A stretch of DNA of 5,107 bases from Candidatus Aminicenantota bacterium (GTDB taxonomy: Bacteria > Acidobacteriota > Aminicenantia > Aminicenantales > Aminicenantaceae). The stretch spans positions 1 to 5,107 of the forward strand of contig JAUWVG010000222.1 in assembly GCA_030617525.1 (NCBI GenBank), in the 5' to 3' direction. Under the pieces are notes generated by a model. That model was not told the origin of the DNA, made no database searches, and worked only from the letters and a program-made list of their open reading frames with translations. Of the stretch, positions 1 through 5,107 are shown one piece after another; the first letter of the stretch is position 1; each line of letters begins with the position of its first letter. Both the position numbers and the translations under genes were made by a program.

Positions 1-1
1 T

Positions 2-502
2 GTGCTGCTGTGTAAATACGATTCCATCATTGTACTACCCGAGTACAGCAAGGCCCTTCTCTATACCCTGTTTACACTGCGTCAGAACATTTACACCGAT
101 CCGCAAAAACCGATTCAGGTTGATCCCAAAATATACCCCATTGGAGATCCCTCTCCCGATTCTCCTGTTTTTGTTACCACGAACTTCTCTCTGACATATT
201 TTATGGTTTCAGGAGAGATTGAAAACTCAGGCATATCGGCCCACCTCGTCATCGCGGATGTTGAAGGCCAATCCGTACTCACAGCCTGGGCCGCAGGAAA
301 ATTTGTCGGGGAAACTATCGCCAAATTTATCAAAGACATCGGGCTGGAAGATTTGGTCAAAACGCGCAAAATTGTCATACCCGGATTTGTCTCCCAGATC
401 AGCGGAGATCTGGAAGAAAGCCTGCCGGGTTGGGAGGTCATCGTGGGTCCTCAGGAGGCCTCGGACATCCCTTCCTTTGTTAAGAATGTCCAATTAACTT
501 GA
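2..502 (+). CDS. acsC: Corrinoid iron-sulfur protein (CFeSP) large subunit, C-terminal part; 5' end outside the window
   Basis: The 166 residues visible match the C-terminal third of AcsC/CdhE, the gamma subunit of the CODH/acetyl-CoA synthase system, a cytoplasmic protein that carries a methyl group on cobalamin from methyl-tetrahydrofolate to acetyl-CoA synthase. Full AcsC is about 440-450 residues, so the N-terminal [4Fe-4S] domain and most of the TIM barrel lie upstream. Residues 1-47 look like the end of the barrel (LRQNIYTDPQKPIQV, 26-40). The C-terminal cobalamin-binding domain follows, with family blocks VTTNFSLTYFMVSGEIE (58-74), SVLTAWAAGKF (91-101), IPGFVSQISGDLEE (126-139) and WEVIVGPQEASDIPSF (144-159). 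The GTG at position 2 is very probably an internal valine codon, not a start. The stop is TGA (500-502). A corrinoid-protein activator follows 117 bases downstream, as expected for a CFeSP operon. The identity rests on recalled family sequence; confidence is high. The small subunit gene (acsD) is not in view. Confidence 0.93.
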   Translation: MLLCKYDSIIVLPEYSKALLYTLFTLRQNIYTDPQKPIQVDPKIYPIGDPSPDSPVFVTTNFSLTYFMVSGEIENSGISAHLVIADVEGQSVLTAWAAGKFVGETIAKFIKDIGLEDLVKTRKIVIPGFVSQISGDLEESLPGWEVIVGPQEASDIPSFVKNVQLT

Positions 503-525
503 ATAAAAAAAATGAGGATCATAAG

Positions 526-557
526 GATTCAAGGGGTCAAGGAGTCGAGGGGTCGAG
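526..557 (+). repeat. Four degenerate 8-base tandem units in the acsC-activator gap
   Basis: Four consecutive units read GATTCAAG, GGGTCAAG, GAGTCGAG and GGGTCGAG (526-533, 534-541, 542-549, 550-557), consensus GRGTCRAG. The array is almost entirely purine apart from the TC in each unit. Its GAGGGG run (547-552) lies 9 bases before an ATG at 562. No function is evident. It may be a small interspersed intergenic repeat of this genome, a translation or mRNA-stability element, or slippage-generated filler. Confidence 0.6.
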
Positions 558-561
558 TGAA

Positions 562-627
562 ATGATTAAGAAGTATAAAGAAATAAAACAAAGATCAAAA
601 GAATGGATGGGACCGCTCCGTGGTTAA
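562..627 (+). CDS. Possible 21-codon leader peptide overlapping the activator start
   Basis: A short frame (ATG 562, TAA 625-627) encodes a lysine-rich 21-residue peptide beginning MIKKYKEIKQ. It has a plausible Shine-Dalgarno (GAGGGG, 547-552, 9 bases upstream) and its stop overlaps the first codons of the activator gene, whose GTG is at 620. A second, 17-codon frame (512-565) ends with an ATGA overlap onto this ATG. This arrangement would allow translational coupling into a gene that has a GTG start and a weak site of its own. The frame is short enough to be chance, and the peptide resembles no family I recognise. Confidence 0.15.
   Translation: MIKKYKEIKQRSKEWMGPLRG
605..612 (+). promoter_or_regulatory. 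Weak ribosome-binding site for the activator gene
   Basis: GGATGGGA lies 7 bases before the GTG at 620. It is the only purine-rich Shine-Dalgarno-like match at proper spacing. An in-frame TAA at 584-586 and the absence of other in-frame starts after it make 620 the only upstream start that keeps the complete ferredoxin domain. The next in-frame ATG (728) would fall inside that domain. Confidence 0.45.
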
Positions 628-2539
628 CAAGAAAGAGTACACTGTCCGGTTCCTCCCTTTCGAGATAGAGGTTGAGGTGGAGAGGGGGGCAAGTCTCCTC
701 GATACCATAAGACAAGTGAACCTTCCTATGAAGACGTCCTGTGGTGGAGTAGGAACTTGTGGTGAATGTAATGTTAAAATTTTAAGTGGGACTGTGTCGG
801 AAAACGCAGCCAAAGGACTCCCCACTGATATCATTTCCCAAGGTTTTGTACTGGCCTGCCAAACTTTGATCGAGGATAACCTTTCTGTTCAGCTTCCCCA
901 TTTTGATGAACAAACAATCCAAAGTGTGACAGATTCGGATTATTTTATACAGAATAAAGACAACATATCGGGTGTCTACGAAGTCAATCCGATTGTGAGG
1001 AAAATCTCTCTTAAACTCGATCCTCCATCACTGGAAAACAATTACAGCGACCTCAAGAGATTGGAGATCAAACTAGACGATAAACTTGGGCCGATGGAAT
1101 GGACATGCGCTTTTTCTGTGCTCCAAAAATTAGCACAAATCGTCCGTCAAGATCCGGATAAGGTCGATTGTATATTGTCTTCGGCCGGATTGGAAAAGAC
1201 AATTATCGATGTTGTCCCCACATCACTTGAAAAAAAAGTGCTTGGTATCGCCTGCGACATCGGCACTTCGACTGTGGCTCTTCATCTGGTCGACCTCATG
1301 GACGGGAATATTCTCAGCACGGCATCCAGCTTCAATCAGCAGATAAAATGCGGCGAGGATGTCATTTCCAGAATTAATTACGCCCGGAAACCGGAGCGCC
1401 AAAAAGAACTTCACACACTCATCATAAAAACCATCAACCATCTCATTCATAAAGCCACTGAGAACGCAGACTTGTCGTATTCAGACATATATTATGGCTC
1501 ATTTTCAGGAAACACTACGATGATCCACCTTCTTCTCGACCTTGATCCACGTTACATCCGGGAGGACCCATATTCTCCCACATTTAACCTTGTCCCCATA
1601 GTTCTCGCTGAAAATTTGGACCTGGATATGAACATTGAAGCCCGGATATTCTGTGCCCCTGCTGTGGGAAGTTATGTCGGCGGTGATATTACAGCCGGAA
1701 TTTTGAGCACACCTATGCTCAAAAACGCCGAGGACATCTCACTTCTCATCGATGCCGGAACAAATGGAGAACTCGTCATCGGGAACAAGGATTGGATGAT
1801 GACATGCGCCTGTTCGGCGGGCCCGGCATTTGAAGGCAGTGGAATCCAATGCGGCATGCCGGCTTCAGATGGAGCGATCGAATCTGTCAAATTGAACAGA
1901 GAAAAGCAATTTGAATTCCAAACTATCAACGACAGCAAGCCTAAAGGACTGTGTGGTTCAGGTTTGGTCGATCTTCTCTCAGAGCTATACATACACGGCT
2001 TCATTGACCGCAGCGGCAAGTTTATTTCAAACAACACAAAAGGACTCTTGAAGGATACGGAAGAAGGCCTGGCTTTTCTTATTTTACATGGAAAGGACAC
2101 GTTCTGGGGACATGACCTGGTCATTACAGAAAACGAAATCGCCTCTCTCATCCGGACAAAAGGCGCCATATTTTCTGCCTGTCAGCTGCTCATTAAAAAC
2201 ATAGGTATAGATTTTAACAACATCGCCAGTGTCTATATTGCAGGGGGATTCGGACGGCATCTCAATGTTGAAAATGCAATCCGCATAGGCCTCCTTCCGG
2301 ATCTCGATAGAAATAAATTCCACTATGTTGGGAACAGTTCTCTGCTCGGTGCCTTGCTTGTGCTGCTGTCTGATAAAAACCGGGAAAAAATCGAATCTCT
2401 TATCGATAAAATGACCTATTTGGAGTTAAATACAGAACCTCGTTATATGAACGAATATACAGGGGCTTTATTTCTTCCTCATACCGAGTTAGAATTGTTT
2501 CCTACTGTCAAGGATATGTTTGTAAAAAAAATTCAATAA
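620..2539 (+). CDS. Reductive activator of corrinoid proteins (RACo/AcsV/RamQ type), 2Fe-2S ferredoxin plus DUF4445 ASKHA ATPase
   Basis: This 639-residue cytoplasmic protein should re-reduce inactive Co(II) corrinoid to Co(I) using ATP, which restores methyl-carrier activity. Residues 1-95 form a plant-type ferredoxin domain whose cysteines C41, C47, C50 and C80 follow the CX5CX2CX29C spacing of a [2Fe-2S] site (CGGVGTCGEC, 41-50). After a linker (about 96-205), the ASKHA ATPase domain shows a phosphate-1 motif (DIGTSTVALHLVDL, 213-226), a second phosphate motif (LLIDAGTNGELVIG, 375-388), CACSAGPAFEGSGI (396-409), GLCGSGLVDLL (443-453) and an adenosine motif (VYIAGGFGRHLN, 538-549). Length and order match RACo, about 630 residues. 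The methanogen activator RamA instead carries C-terminal [4Fe-4S] clusters, absent here. The neighbour acsC points to an AcsV/RACo role on CFeSP; the neighbour methyltransferase leaves open a RamQ-like role on a methyltransferase corrinoid protein, so I give no symbol. The start is GTG with a weak site; the stop is TAA. Confidence 0.93.
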   Translation: MVNKKEYTVRFLPFEIEVEVERGASLLDTIRQVNLPMKTSCGGVGTCGECNVKILSGTVSENAAKGLPTDIISQGFVLACQTLIEDNLSVQLPHFDEQTIQSVTDSDYFIQNKDNISGVYEVNPIVRKISLKLDPPSLENNYSDLKRLEIKLDDKLGPMEWTCAFSVLQKLAQIVRQDPDKVDCILSSAGLEKTIIDVVPTSLEKKVLGIACDIGTSTVALHLVDLMDGNILSTASSFNQQIKCGEDVISRINYARKPERQKELHTLIIKTINHLIHKATENADLSYSDIYYGSFSGNTTMIHLLLDLDPRYIREDPYSPTFNLVPIVLAENLDLDMNIEARIFCAPAVGSYVGGDITAGILSTPMLKNAEDISLLIDAGTNGELVIGNKDWMMTCACSAGPAFEGSGIQCGMPASDGAIESVKLNREKQFEFQTINDSKPKGLCGSGLVDLLSELYIHGFIDRSGKFISNNTKGLLKDTEEGLAFLILHGKDTFWGHDLVITENEIASLIRTKGAIFSACQLLIKNIGIDFNNIASVYIAGGFGRHLNVENAIRIGLLPDLDRNKFHYVGNSSLLGALLVLLSDKNREKIESLIDKMTYLELNTEPRYMNEYTGALFLPHTELELFPTVKDMFVKKIQ

Positions 2540-2543
2540 AGGA
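2538..2543 (+). promoter_or_regulatory. Ribosome-binding site of the MttB-family gene, overlapping the upstream stop
   Basis: AAAGGA overlaps the TAA of the activator gene (2537-2539) and sits 8 bases before ATG 2552. The tight spacing implies the two genes are translated from one message, probably with coupling. Confidence 0.7.
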
Positions 2544-2551
2544 CAATACAC

Positions 2552-4015
2552 ATGAATCAAACCGTAAGACCTAAACTGGAATTACTCAATGAGTCACTGA
2601 TCGAAAAGATCATTCAAGAGGCTTTGATCTTACTCGAAAGAGAGGGAATTTTTATCGAGAATGAAGAAGCACAGGAACTCTTTCAGGCTGCAGGCATGAA
2701 GGTCGAGGCATCGACACAAAGAGTTTATTTGACACCCCAACTCGTCCACGATTCCCTGGCTACAACCCCGGCAAAGATCAAACTTTACGATATTTCCGGA
2801 GAAAAAGAATTTACTGTTGGAGACGATAATGTCCATTTTGATCCGGGGTCTGCGGCCGTGACAATCCTTGATCATAAAACGCAGGCACAGAGAAAAGCGG
2901 ACACGTCGGATGTCGTCAATTTTGTGAGAGTGACGGACAAAATGAAAAACATCGAATTCCAGAGTACCGGGCTCATCAGCCAGGATGTCCCGGAAGTCAT
3001 CAGTGATGCTTACAGGATGTATATCGGACTTCAAAATTCTTCAAAACCCATGGTGACAGGCACCTTCCGCGTGGAAGGATTCAAACCTATGTTTGACATG
3101 CTGGTGGCGGTCAGAGGCAGCAAAGAGAAGCTGGCGGAAAAACCTCTAGCCATTTTTGACGCCTGCCCCTCCCCTCCTCTCAAATGGAGCAATCTGACGA
3201 CCCAATCACTGATCGACAGCGCACGGGCAGGAATCCCCTCCGAATTGATATCTATGGGGATGACAGGCGCCACGTCTTTGATCACAATCACAGGAACACT
3301 TGTCCAGCACGTGGCTGAAAACCTTACAGGTCTTGTTATCTGCCAGCTGGCCAAACAAGGCGCTCCGGTCATTTTTGGCGGATCTCCCTCCAGCTTCGAT
3401 ATGAGAAAAGGCACAACTCCCATGGGAGCCATCGAAACCATGATGATCGATTCAGGATATGCTCAGATTGCCAAACACTTCAACCTGCCGACACACGCCT
3501 ACATGGGATTGAGTGATGCCAAGACCAATGATAACCAAGCCGGATTGGAGACAGGTATCAGCGCCGTGCTTGCGGCTCTGTCAGGGATCAATGTGATTTC
3601 AGGTCCGGGCATGATGGATTTCGAAAGCTGTCAGAGCCTGGAAAAACTCGTGATCGATAACGAAATCGCAGGAATGTCCCTCAGGCTGATCAAAGGGATT
3701 ACACAAAGAGATGATCCCATTGCAACACATATGTTTGAGAATATCACGAAGGAAACGGAATTCCTGTCCACACCGCATACGAGAAAATGGTACAAAGAAG
3801 AGCACACTTACCCACTGATGATCGACCGGGACACCTATGATACCTGGGTTTCACTCGGAAAAAAATCCATTGCTGAAAGAGCTGCGGACGAGGTGGACAA
3901 ACTCCTGAGTGAACCGGCTGAATCTGCCTTGGATGACGATACGCGGAAAGAACTGCATGACATCATGCTTATGGATGCCAAAAACAACGGTCTGGACACA
4001 TTACCTAAAATTTAG
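2552..4015 (+). CDS. MttB-superfamily corrinoid methyltransferase, non-pyrrolysine type
   Basis: This 487-residue protein is full length for the trimethylamine:corrinoid methyltransferase (MttB) superfamily, cytoplasmic TIM-barrel enzymes that transfer a methyl group from a methylated amine to a corrinoid protein. Family-like blocks are the N-terminal helix LIEKIIQEALILLEREGIFI (16-35), VHFDPGSAAVTILDH (94-108), GTFRVEGFKPMFDML (170-184), APVIFGGSPSSFDMRKGTTP (271-290), SDAKTNDNQAGLETG (321-335) and ISGPGMMDFESCQSLEKLV (349-367). There is no internal TAG, so it lacks the pyrrolysine of true MttB and belongs with relatives such as MtgB, MtcB, MtpB and MtyB, which act on glycine betaine, carnitine, proline betaine and gamma-butyrobetaine. 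Which substrate this one uses cannot be read from the sequence. It starts 12 bases after the activator gene. No MttC/MtgC-type corrinoid protein is in the window, so the acceptor may be CFeSP or a protein encoded elsewhere. It ends in TAG, with a second in-frame TAG two codons on (4019-4021). Confidence 0.9.
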   Translation: MNQTVRPKLELLNESLIEKIIQEALILLEREGIFIENEEAQELFQAAGMKVEASTQRVYLTPQLVHDSLATTPAKIKLYDISGEKEFTVGDDNVHFDPGSAAVTILDHKTQAQRKADTSDVVNFVRVTDKMKNIEFQSTGLISQDVPEVISDAYRMYIGLQNSSKPMVTGTFRVEGFKPMFDMLVAVRGSKEKLAEKPLAIFDACPSPPLKWSNLTTQSLIDSARAGIPSELISMGMTGATSLITITGTLVQHVAENLTGLVICQLAKQGAPVIFGGSPSSFDMRKGTTPMGAIETMMIDSGYAQIAKHFNLPTHAYMGLSDAKTNDNQAGLETGISAVLAALSGINVISGPGMMDFESCQSLEKLVIDNEIAGMSLRLIKGITQRDDPIATHMFENITKETEFLSTPHTRKWYKEEHTYPLMIDRDTYDTWVSLGKKSIAERAADEVDKLLSEPAESALDDDTRKELHDIMLMDAKNNGLDTLPKI

Positions 4016-4023
4016 TTTTAGAA

Positions 4024-4078
4024 ATCAGATTTAAATGTTCTGATAATTCATTCCATAATTTTGACGGAAGATTTTTTT
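4024..4078 (+). terminator. Weak hairpin and T-tract after the methyltransferase gene
   Basis: ATCAGA (4024-4029) can pair with TCTGAT (4039-4044) around a 9-base loop, starting 8 bases after the TAG. A seven-T run lies at 4072-4078, preceded by a 4-bp TTCC/GGAA stem (4051-4054 with 4066-4069). Neither element is a textbook intrinsic terminator: the first stem is not followed directly by T's and the second is short. It is the best candidate for ending the operon before the convergent peroxiredoxin gene. Confidence 0.25.
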
Positions 4079-4210
4079 AAATTTATACTCAAGCGGCTCT
4101 CCATTGATAAGGCTGAAGGAGCAAAACATCATATCTAATCTTGTTGGATCGTTACTGAAACGTACTTCTATTCTTGCAATGGTTTGTGACAAAACCACCA
4201 ATCGTAACAT
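4031..4210 (-). CDS. Possible 59-codon small reading frame overlapping the peroxiredoxin 3' end
   Basis: On the minus strand an ATG at 4208-4210 opens a frame to TAA at 4031-4033. It encodes 59 residues, beginning MLRLVVLSQTIARIEVRFSN and ending FRQNYGMNYQNI. The first 43 bases overlap the end of the peroxiredoxin gene in another frame, and the rest fills nearly the whole convergent gap. The translation is mixed in composition and reads like a protein, and the codons are AT-rich like the peroxiredoxin gene. No Shine-Dalgarno is visible upstream, so it would depend on coupling to the peroxiredoxin. It has no signal peptide or membrane segment and matches no family I recognise. It could instead be the remnant C-terminus of a lost gene, or chance. 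Confidence 0.22.
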   Translation of the reverse strand: MLRLVVLSQTIARIEVRFSNDPTRLDMMFCSFSLINGEPLEYKFKKIFRQNYGMNYQNI

Positions 4211-4824
4211 TCAAGATTCTTATTTTCTAATCGTTTTTTAGCTGAAATTTCATCTTTTGCTGGTGGAACGATTATTCTGTTCTGAATTAATTCATTATTA
4301 GGCCATCCAGCTGCTACAGCACCTTGTTTGTCTGAAATTTGTAAAGCTTTAACTGCTCTAACAATTTCATCCATATTCCTTCCAACTTCCTGTGGATAAT
4401 ACATAATAAGTCTTACTTTACTTCCAGGGTCAACAATAAAAACCGCACGTACAGTATTGGTTCCCTTGCCAGGGTGAAGCATCCCTAATTTTAATGCAAT
4501 GGCATCATTTGCGGCTATAATTGGAAACTTAATTTCAATATCAAGTTCATCTTTTATCCATTGAACCCATTTAATATGTGAAAAAACCTGATCAACTGAC
4601 ATTCCAATTAGTTTGCAATCTAATTTTTCAAATTCTTCGAATCTTGTTTGAAATGCAACAAACTCTGTTGTACATACTGGTGTGAAATCAGCTGGATGGC
4701 TAAATAGCACAAACCATTCTCCTTTTAAATCCCCAGGTATGGTCATTTCACCATGAGTTGTTTGAACCTTTATCTCTGGAAAATCATCTCCTAATAATGG
4801 CATGTTCATTTTCGTTTCTTCCAT
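4168..4824 (-). CDS. Peroxiredoxin, Prx6 / archaeal-type 1-Cys family
   Basis: This 218-residue thiol peroxidase reduces hydrogen peroxide and organic hydroperoxides in the cytoplasm, which suits oxygen defence in an anaerobe. The active-site loop is HPADFTPVCTTE (43-54), with peroxidatic Cys51 in the PxxxTxxC signature, and a conserved Arg lies near 125 in NTVRAVFIVDP. The C-terminal arm carries Cys206 and Cys212 (LECYDWWFCHKP), very close to the three-cysteine layout of the archaeal Aeropyrum pernix enzyme (Cys50, Cys207, Cys213), so Cys206 or Cys212 may resolve the sulfenic acid. The length is typical. The start at 4824 is chosen because GAGGAG lies 6 bases upstream; Met8 (MPLLGDDFPE) matches where many relatives begin but lacks a good site. 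The gene converges on the methyl-transfer operon, is visibly more AT-rich than it, and ends in TAG. The electron donor is not encoded nearby. Confidence 0.95.
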   Translation of the reverse strand: MEETKMNMPLLGDDFPEIKVQTTHGEMTIPGDLKGEWFVLFSHPADFTPVCTTEFVAFQTRFEEFEKLDCKLIGMSVDQVFSHIKWVQWIKDELDIEIKFPIIAANDAIALKLGMLHPGKGTNTVRAVFIVDPGSKVRLIMYYPQEVGRNMDEIVRAVKALQISDKQGAVAAGWPNNELIQNRIIVPPAKDEISAKKRLENKNLECYDWWFCHKPLQE

Positions 4825-4830
4825 AATTCA

Positions 4831-4836
4831 CTCCTC
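4831..4836 (-). promoter_or_regulatory. Ribosome-binding site of the peroxiredoxin gene
   Basis: On the minus strand GAGGAG stands 6 bases before the ATG at 4822-4824. It is the strongest Shine-Dalgarno in the window and decides the start in favour of Met1 over the in-frame Met6 and Met8. Confidence 0.8.
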
Positions 4837-4853
4837 ATTATTTGAATTAATGT

Positions 4854-4859
4854 ATTATA
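4854..4859 (-). promoter_or_regulatory. Candidate -10 box for the peroxiredoxin gene
   Basis: A perfect TATAAT on the minus strand lies 29 bases before the start codon, behind an eight-T run, giving a short untranslated leader of roughly 20 bases. No convincing -35 hexamer occurs 16-18 bases upstream; TTGTCG (4884-4889) is 24 bases away, too far for ordinary sigma-70 spacing. In AT-rich DNA the box could be chance, but its position fits. Confidence 0.35.
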
Positions 4860-5107
4860 AAAAAAATATCTCCCATTATGTTCGACAACTCATCTTACAC
4901 AAACATTTTTTTACCAAACCCTATTACCACTTAAGTATAACACTAAATCATATAGAGAATCTTGTAAACTGTCCCCTAAATTCGTCTTCATGCATATATC
5001 CCATAAACGATGGTTTTCGTTCAATTTTTTATCGAAATAGAAAGAATGAAAAGAATGGTTCTTTCCCCCATGGTGTTGACAACGTGATTGGCGTCCTCTT
5101 TTCCCTT

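Larger units (their letters stand above)
4825..5107. other. AT-rich region upstream of the peroxiredoxin gene without a supportable gene
   Basis: Apart from the peroxiredoxin signals at its left end, this stretch has no gene I can support. A minus-strand motif GGGGACAGTTTACAAG (4961-4976) resembles short conserved sequences often seen beside REP/Y1-transposase elements in proteobacterial genomes, a recalled association that I cannot test here. From about 5064 the sequence becomes less AT-rich and may belong to a neighbouring element or gene. A plus-strand frame opens at ATG 4850 and stays open to the window edge (86 codons) without an upstream ribosome-binding site. A minus-strand frame enters from the right edge and stops at 5021-5023. 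Both are weak and not called as genes. Confidence 0.5.

Noticed and set aside
1..502. GTG at position 2 as a true start, giving a free-standing 166-residue protein
   Set aside because: The sequence aligns from its first residues with the interior of AcsC, and the window edge explains the missing N-terminus.
1672..2169. 165-codon open frame on the minus strand inside the activator gene
   Set aside because: It lies fully antisense to a gene with clear domain motifs, has no recognisable family features, and is the expected shadow of a well-supported coding frame. The other antisense frames within acsC, the activator and the methyltransferase were dropped for the same reason.
4183..4200. Palindrome TGGTTT-AAACCA on the minus strand near the end of the peroxiredoxin gene
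   Set aside because: It lies inside the codons for the conserved C-terminal WFCHKP segment and is not followed by a T-run, so coding constraint explains it.
4843..4860. PerR/Fur-like operator overlapping the -10 box of the peroxiredoxin gene
   Set aside because: One half-site (TTATAAT) fits a PerR box, but the second half matches poorly at the required spacing. In AT-rich DNA this is not enough.
5006..5030. AACGA/TCGTT hairpin followed by six T's, terminator-like on the plus strand
   Set aside because: The stem is only 5 bp with a 6-base loop, and no plus-strand gene lies upstream that it would terminate.
4850..5107. Plus-strand frame opening at ATG 4850 and still open at the window edge (86 codons)
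   Set aside because: It has no ribosome-binding site, lies in the AT-rich peroxiredoxin promoter region, and its translation is low in protein-like character. AT-rich DNA can give such a frame by chance, though the sequence beyond 5107 could change this view.
5021..5107. Minus-strand frame entering from the right edge and ending at TGA (5021-5023), 28 residues
   Set aside because: It might be the C-terminus of a neighbouring gene, but 28 residues with no recognisable motif are too few to call.
1..5107. tRNA, rRNA, CRISPR array, riboswitch (including cobalamin riboswitch)
   Set aside because: I saw no repeat-spacer pattern, tRNA-like fold or B12-box-like element in the non-coding stretches. 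The operon's promoter is outside the window, so a riboswitch upstream cannot be excluded.

Overview
The window looks like a stretch of genome from an anaerobic bacterium that runs the Wood-Ljungdahl (reductive acetyl-CoA) pathway and corrinoid-dependent methyl transfer. The gene set and the style of the intergenic DNA fit Desulfobacterota (a sulfate reducer or syntroph) best, but that assignment is inference: no rRNA or taxonomic marker is present. All three stop codons are used normally, and TAG ends two of the four main genes, so the organism gives no sign of relying on pyrrolysine.

Layout. Bases 2-502 (+) are the 3' third of acsC, the large subunit of the corrinoid iron-sulfur protein (CFeSP); its 5' part lies outside the window. 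A 117-base gap follows (503-619) with a small purine-rich array of four degenerate 8-base units and two tiny overlapping reading frames. Bases 620-2539 (+) encode a reductive activator of corrinoid proteins: an N-terminal [2Fe-2S] ferredoxin domain joined to a DUF4445/ASKHA ATPase domain (RACo, AcsV or RamQ type). Twelve bases later, 2552-4015 (+) encodes a 487-residue MttB-superfamily methyltransferase without an amber codon. These three genes are co-directional and probably one transcript.

Bases 4016-4167 are a convergent intergenic gap that also holds a 59-codon minus-strand reading frame of uncertain reality. Bases 4168-4824 (-) encode a 1-Cys/Prx6-type peroxiredoxin with a clear ribosome-binding site and a -10-like box. 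Its region is visibly more AT-rich than the methyl-transfer genes, so it is probably an independent unit with a different history. Bases 4825-5107 hold no supportable gene; they contain a GGGGACAG-type motif (minus strand) and a final GC-richer stretch that may begin another element.

How the genes fit together. CFeSP carries a methyl group on cobalamin to acetyl-CoA synthase. When its Co(I) oxidises to Co(II), a RACo-type protein re-reduces it with ATP. An MttB-family enzyme demethylates a quaternary or tertiary amine and passes the methyl group to a corrinoid protein. Finding this methyltransferase directly behind acsC and the activator, with no dedicated MttC/MtgC-type corrinoid protein in view, raises the possibility that amine-derived methyl groups enter the acetyl-CoA pathway at CFeSP itself or through a shared activator. 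That is the most interesting hypothesis here; the window alone cannot prove it.
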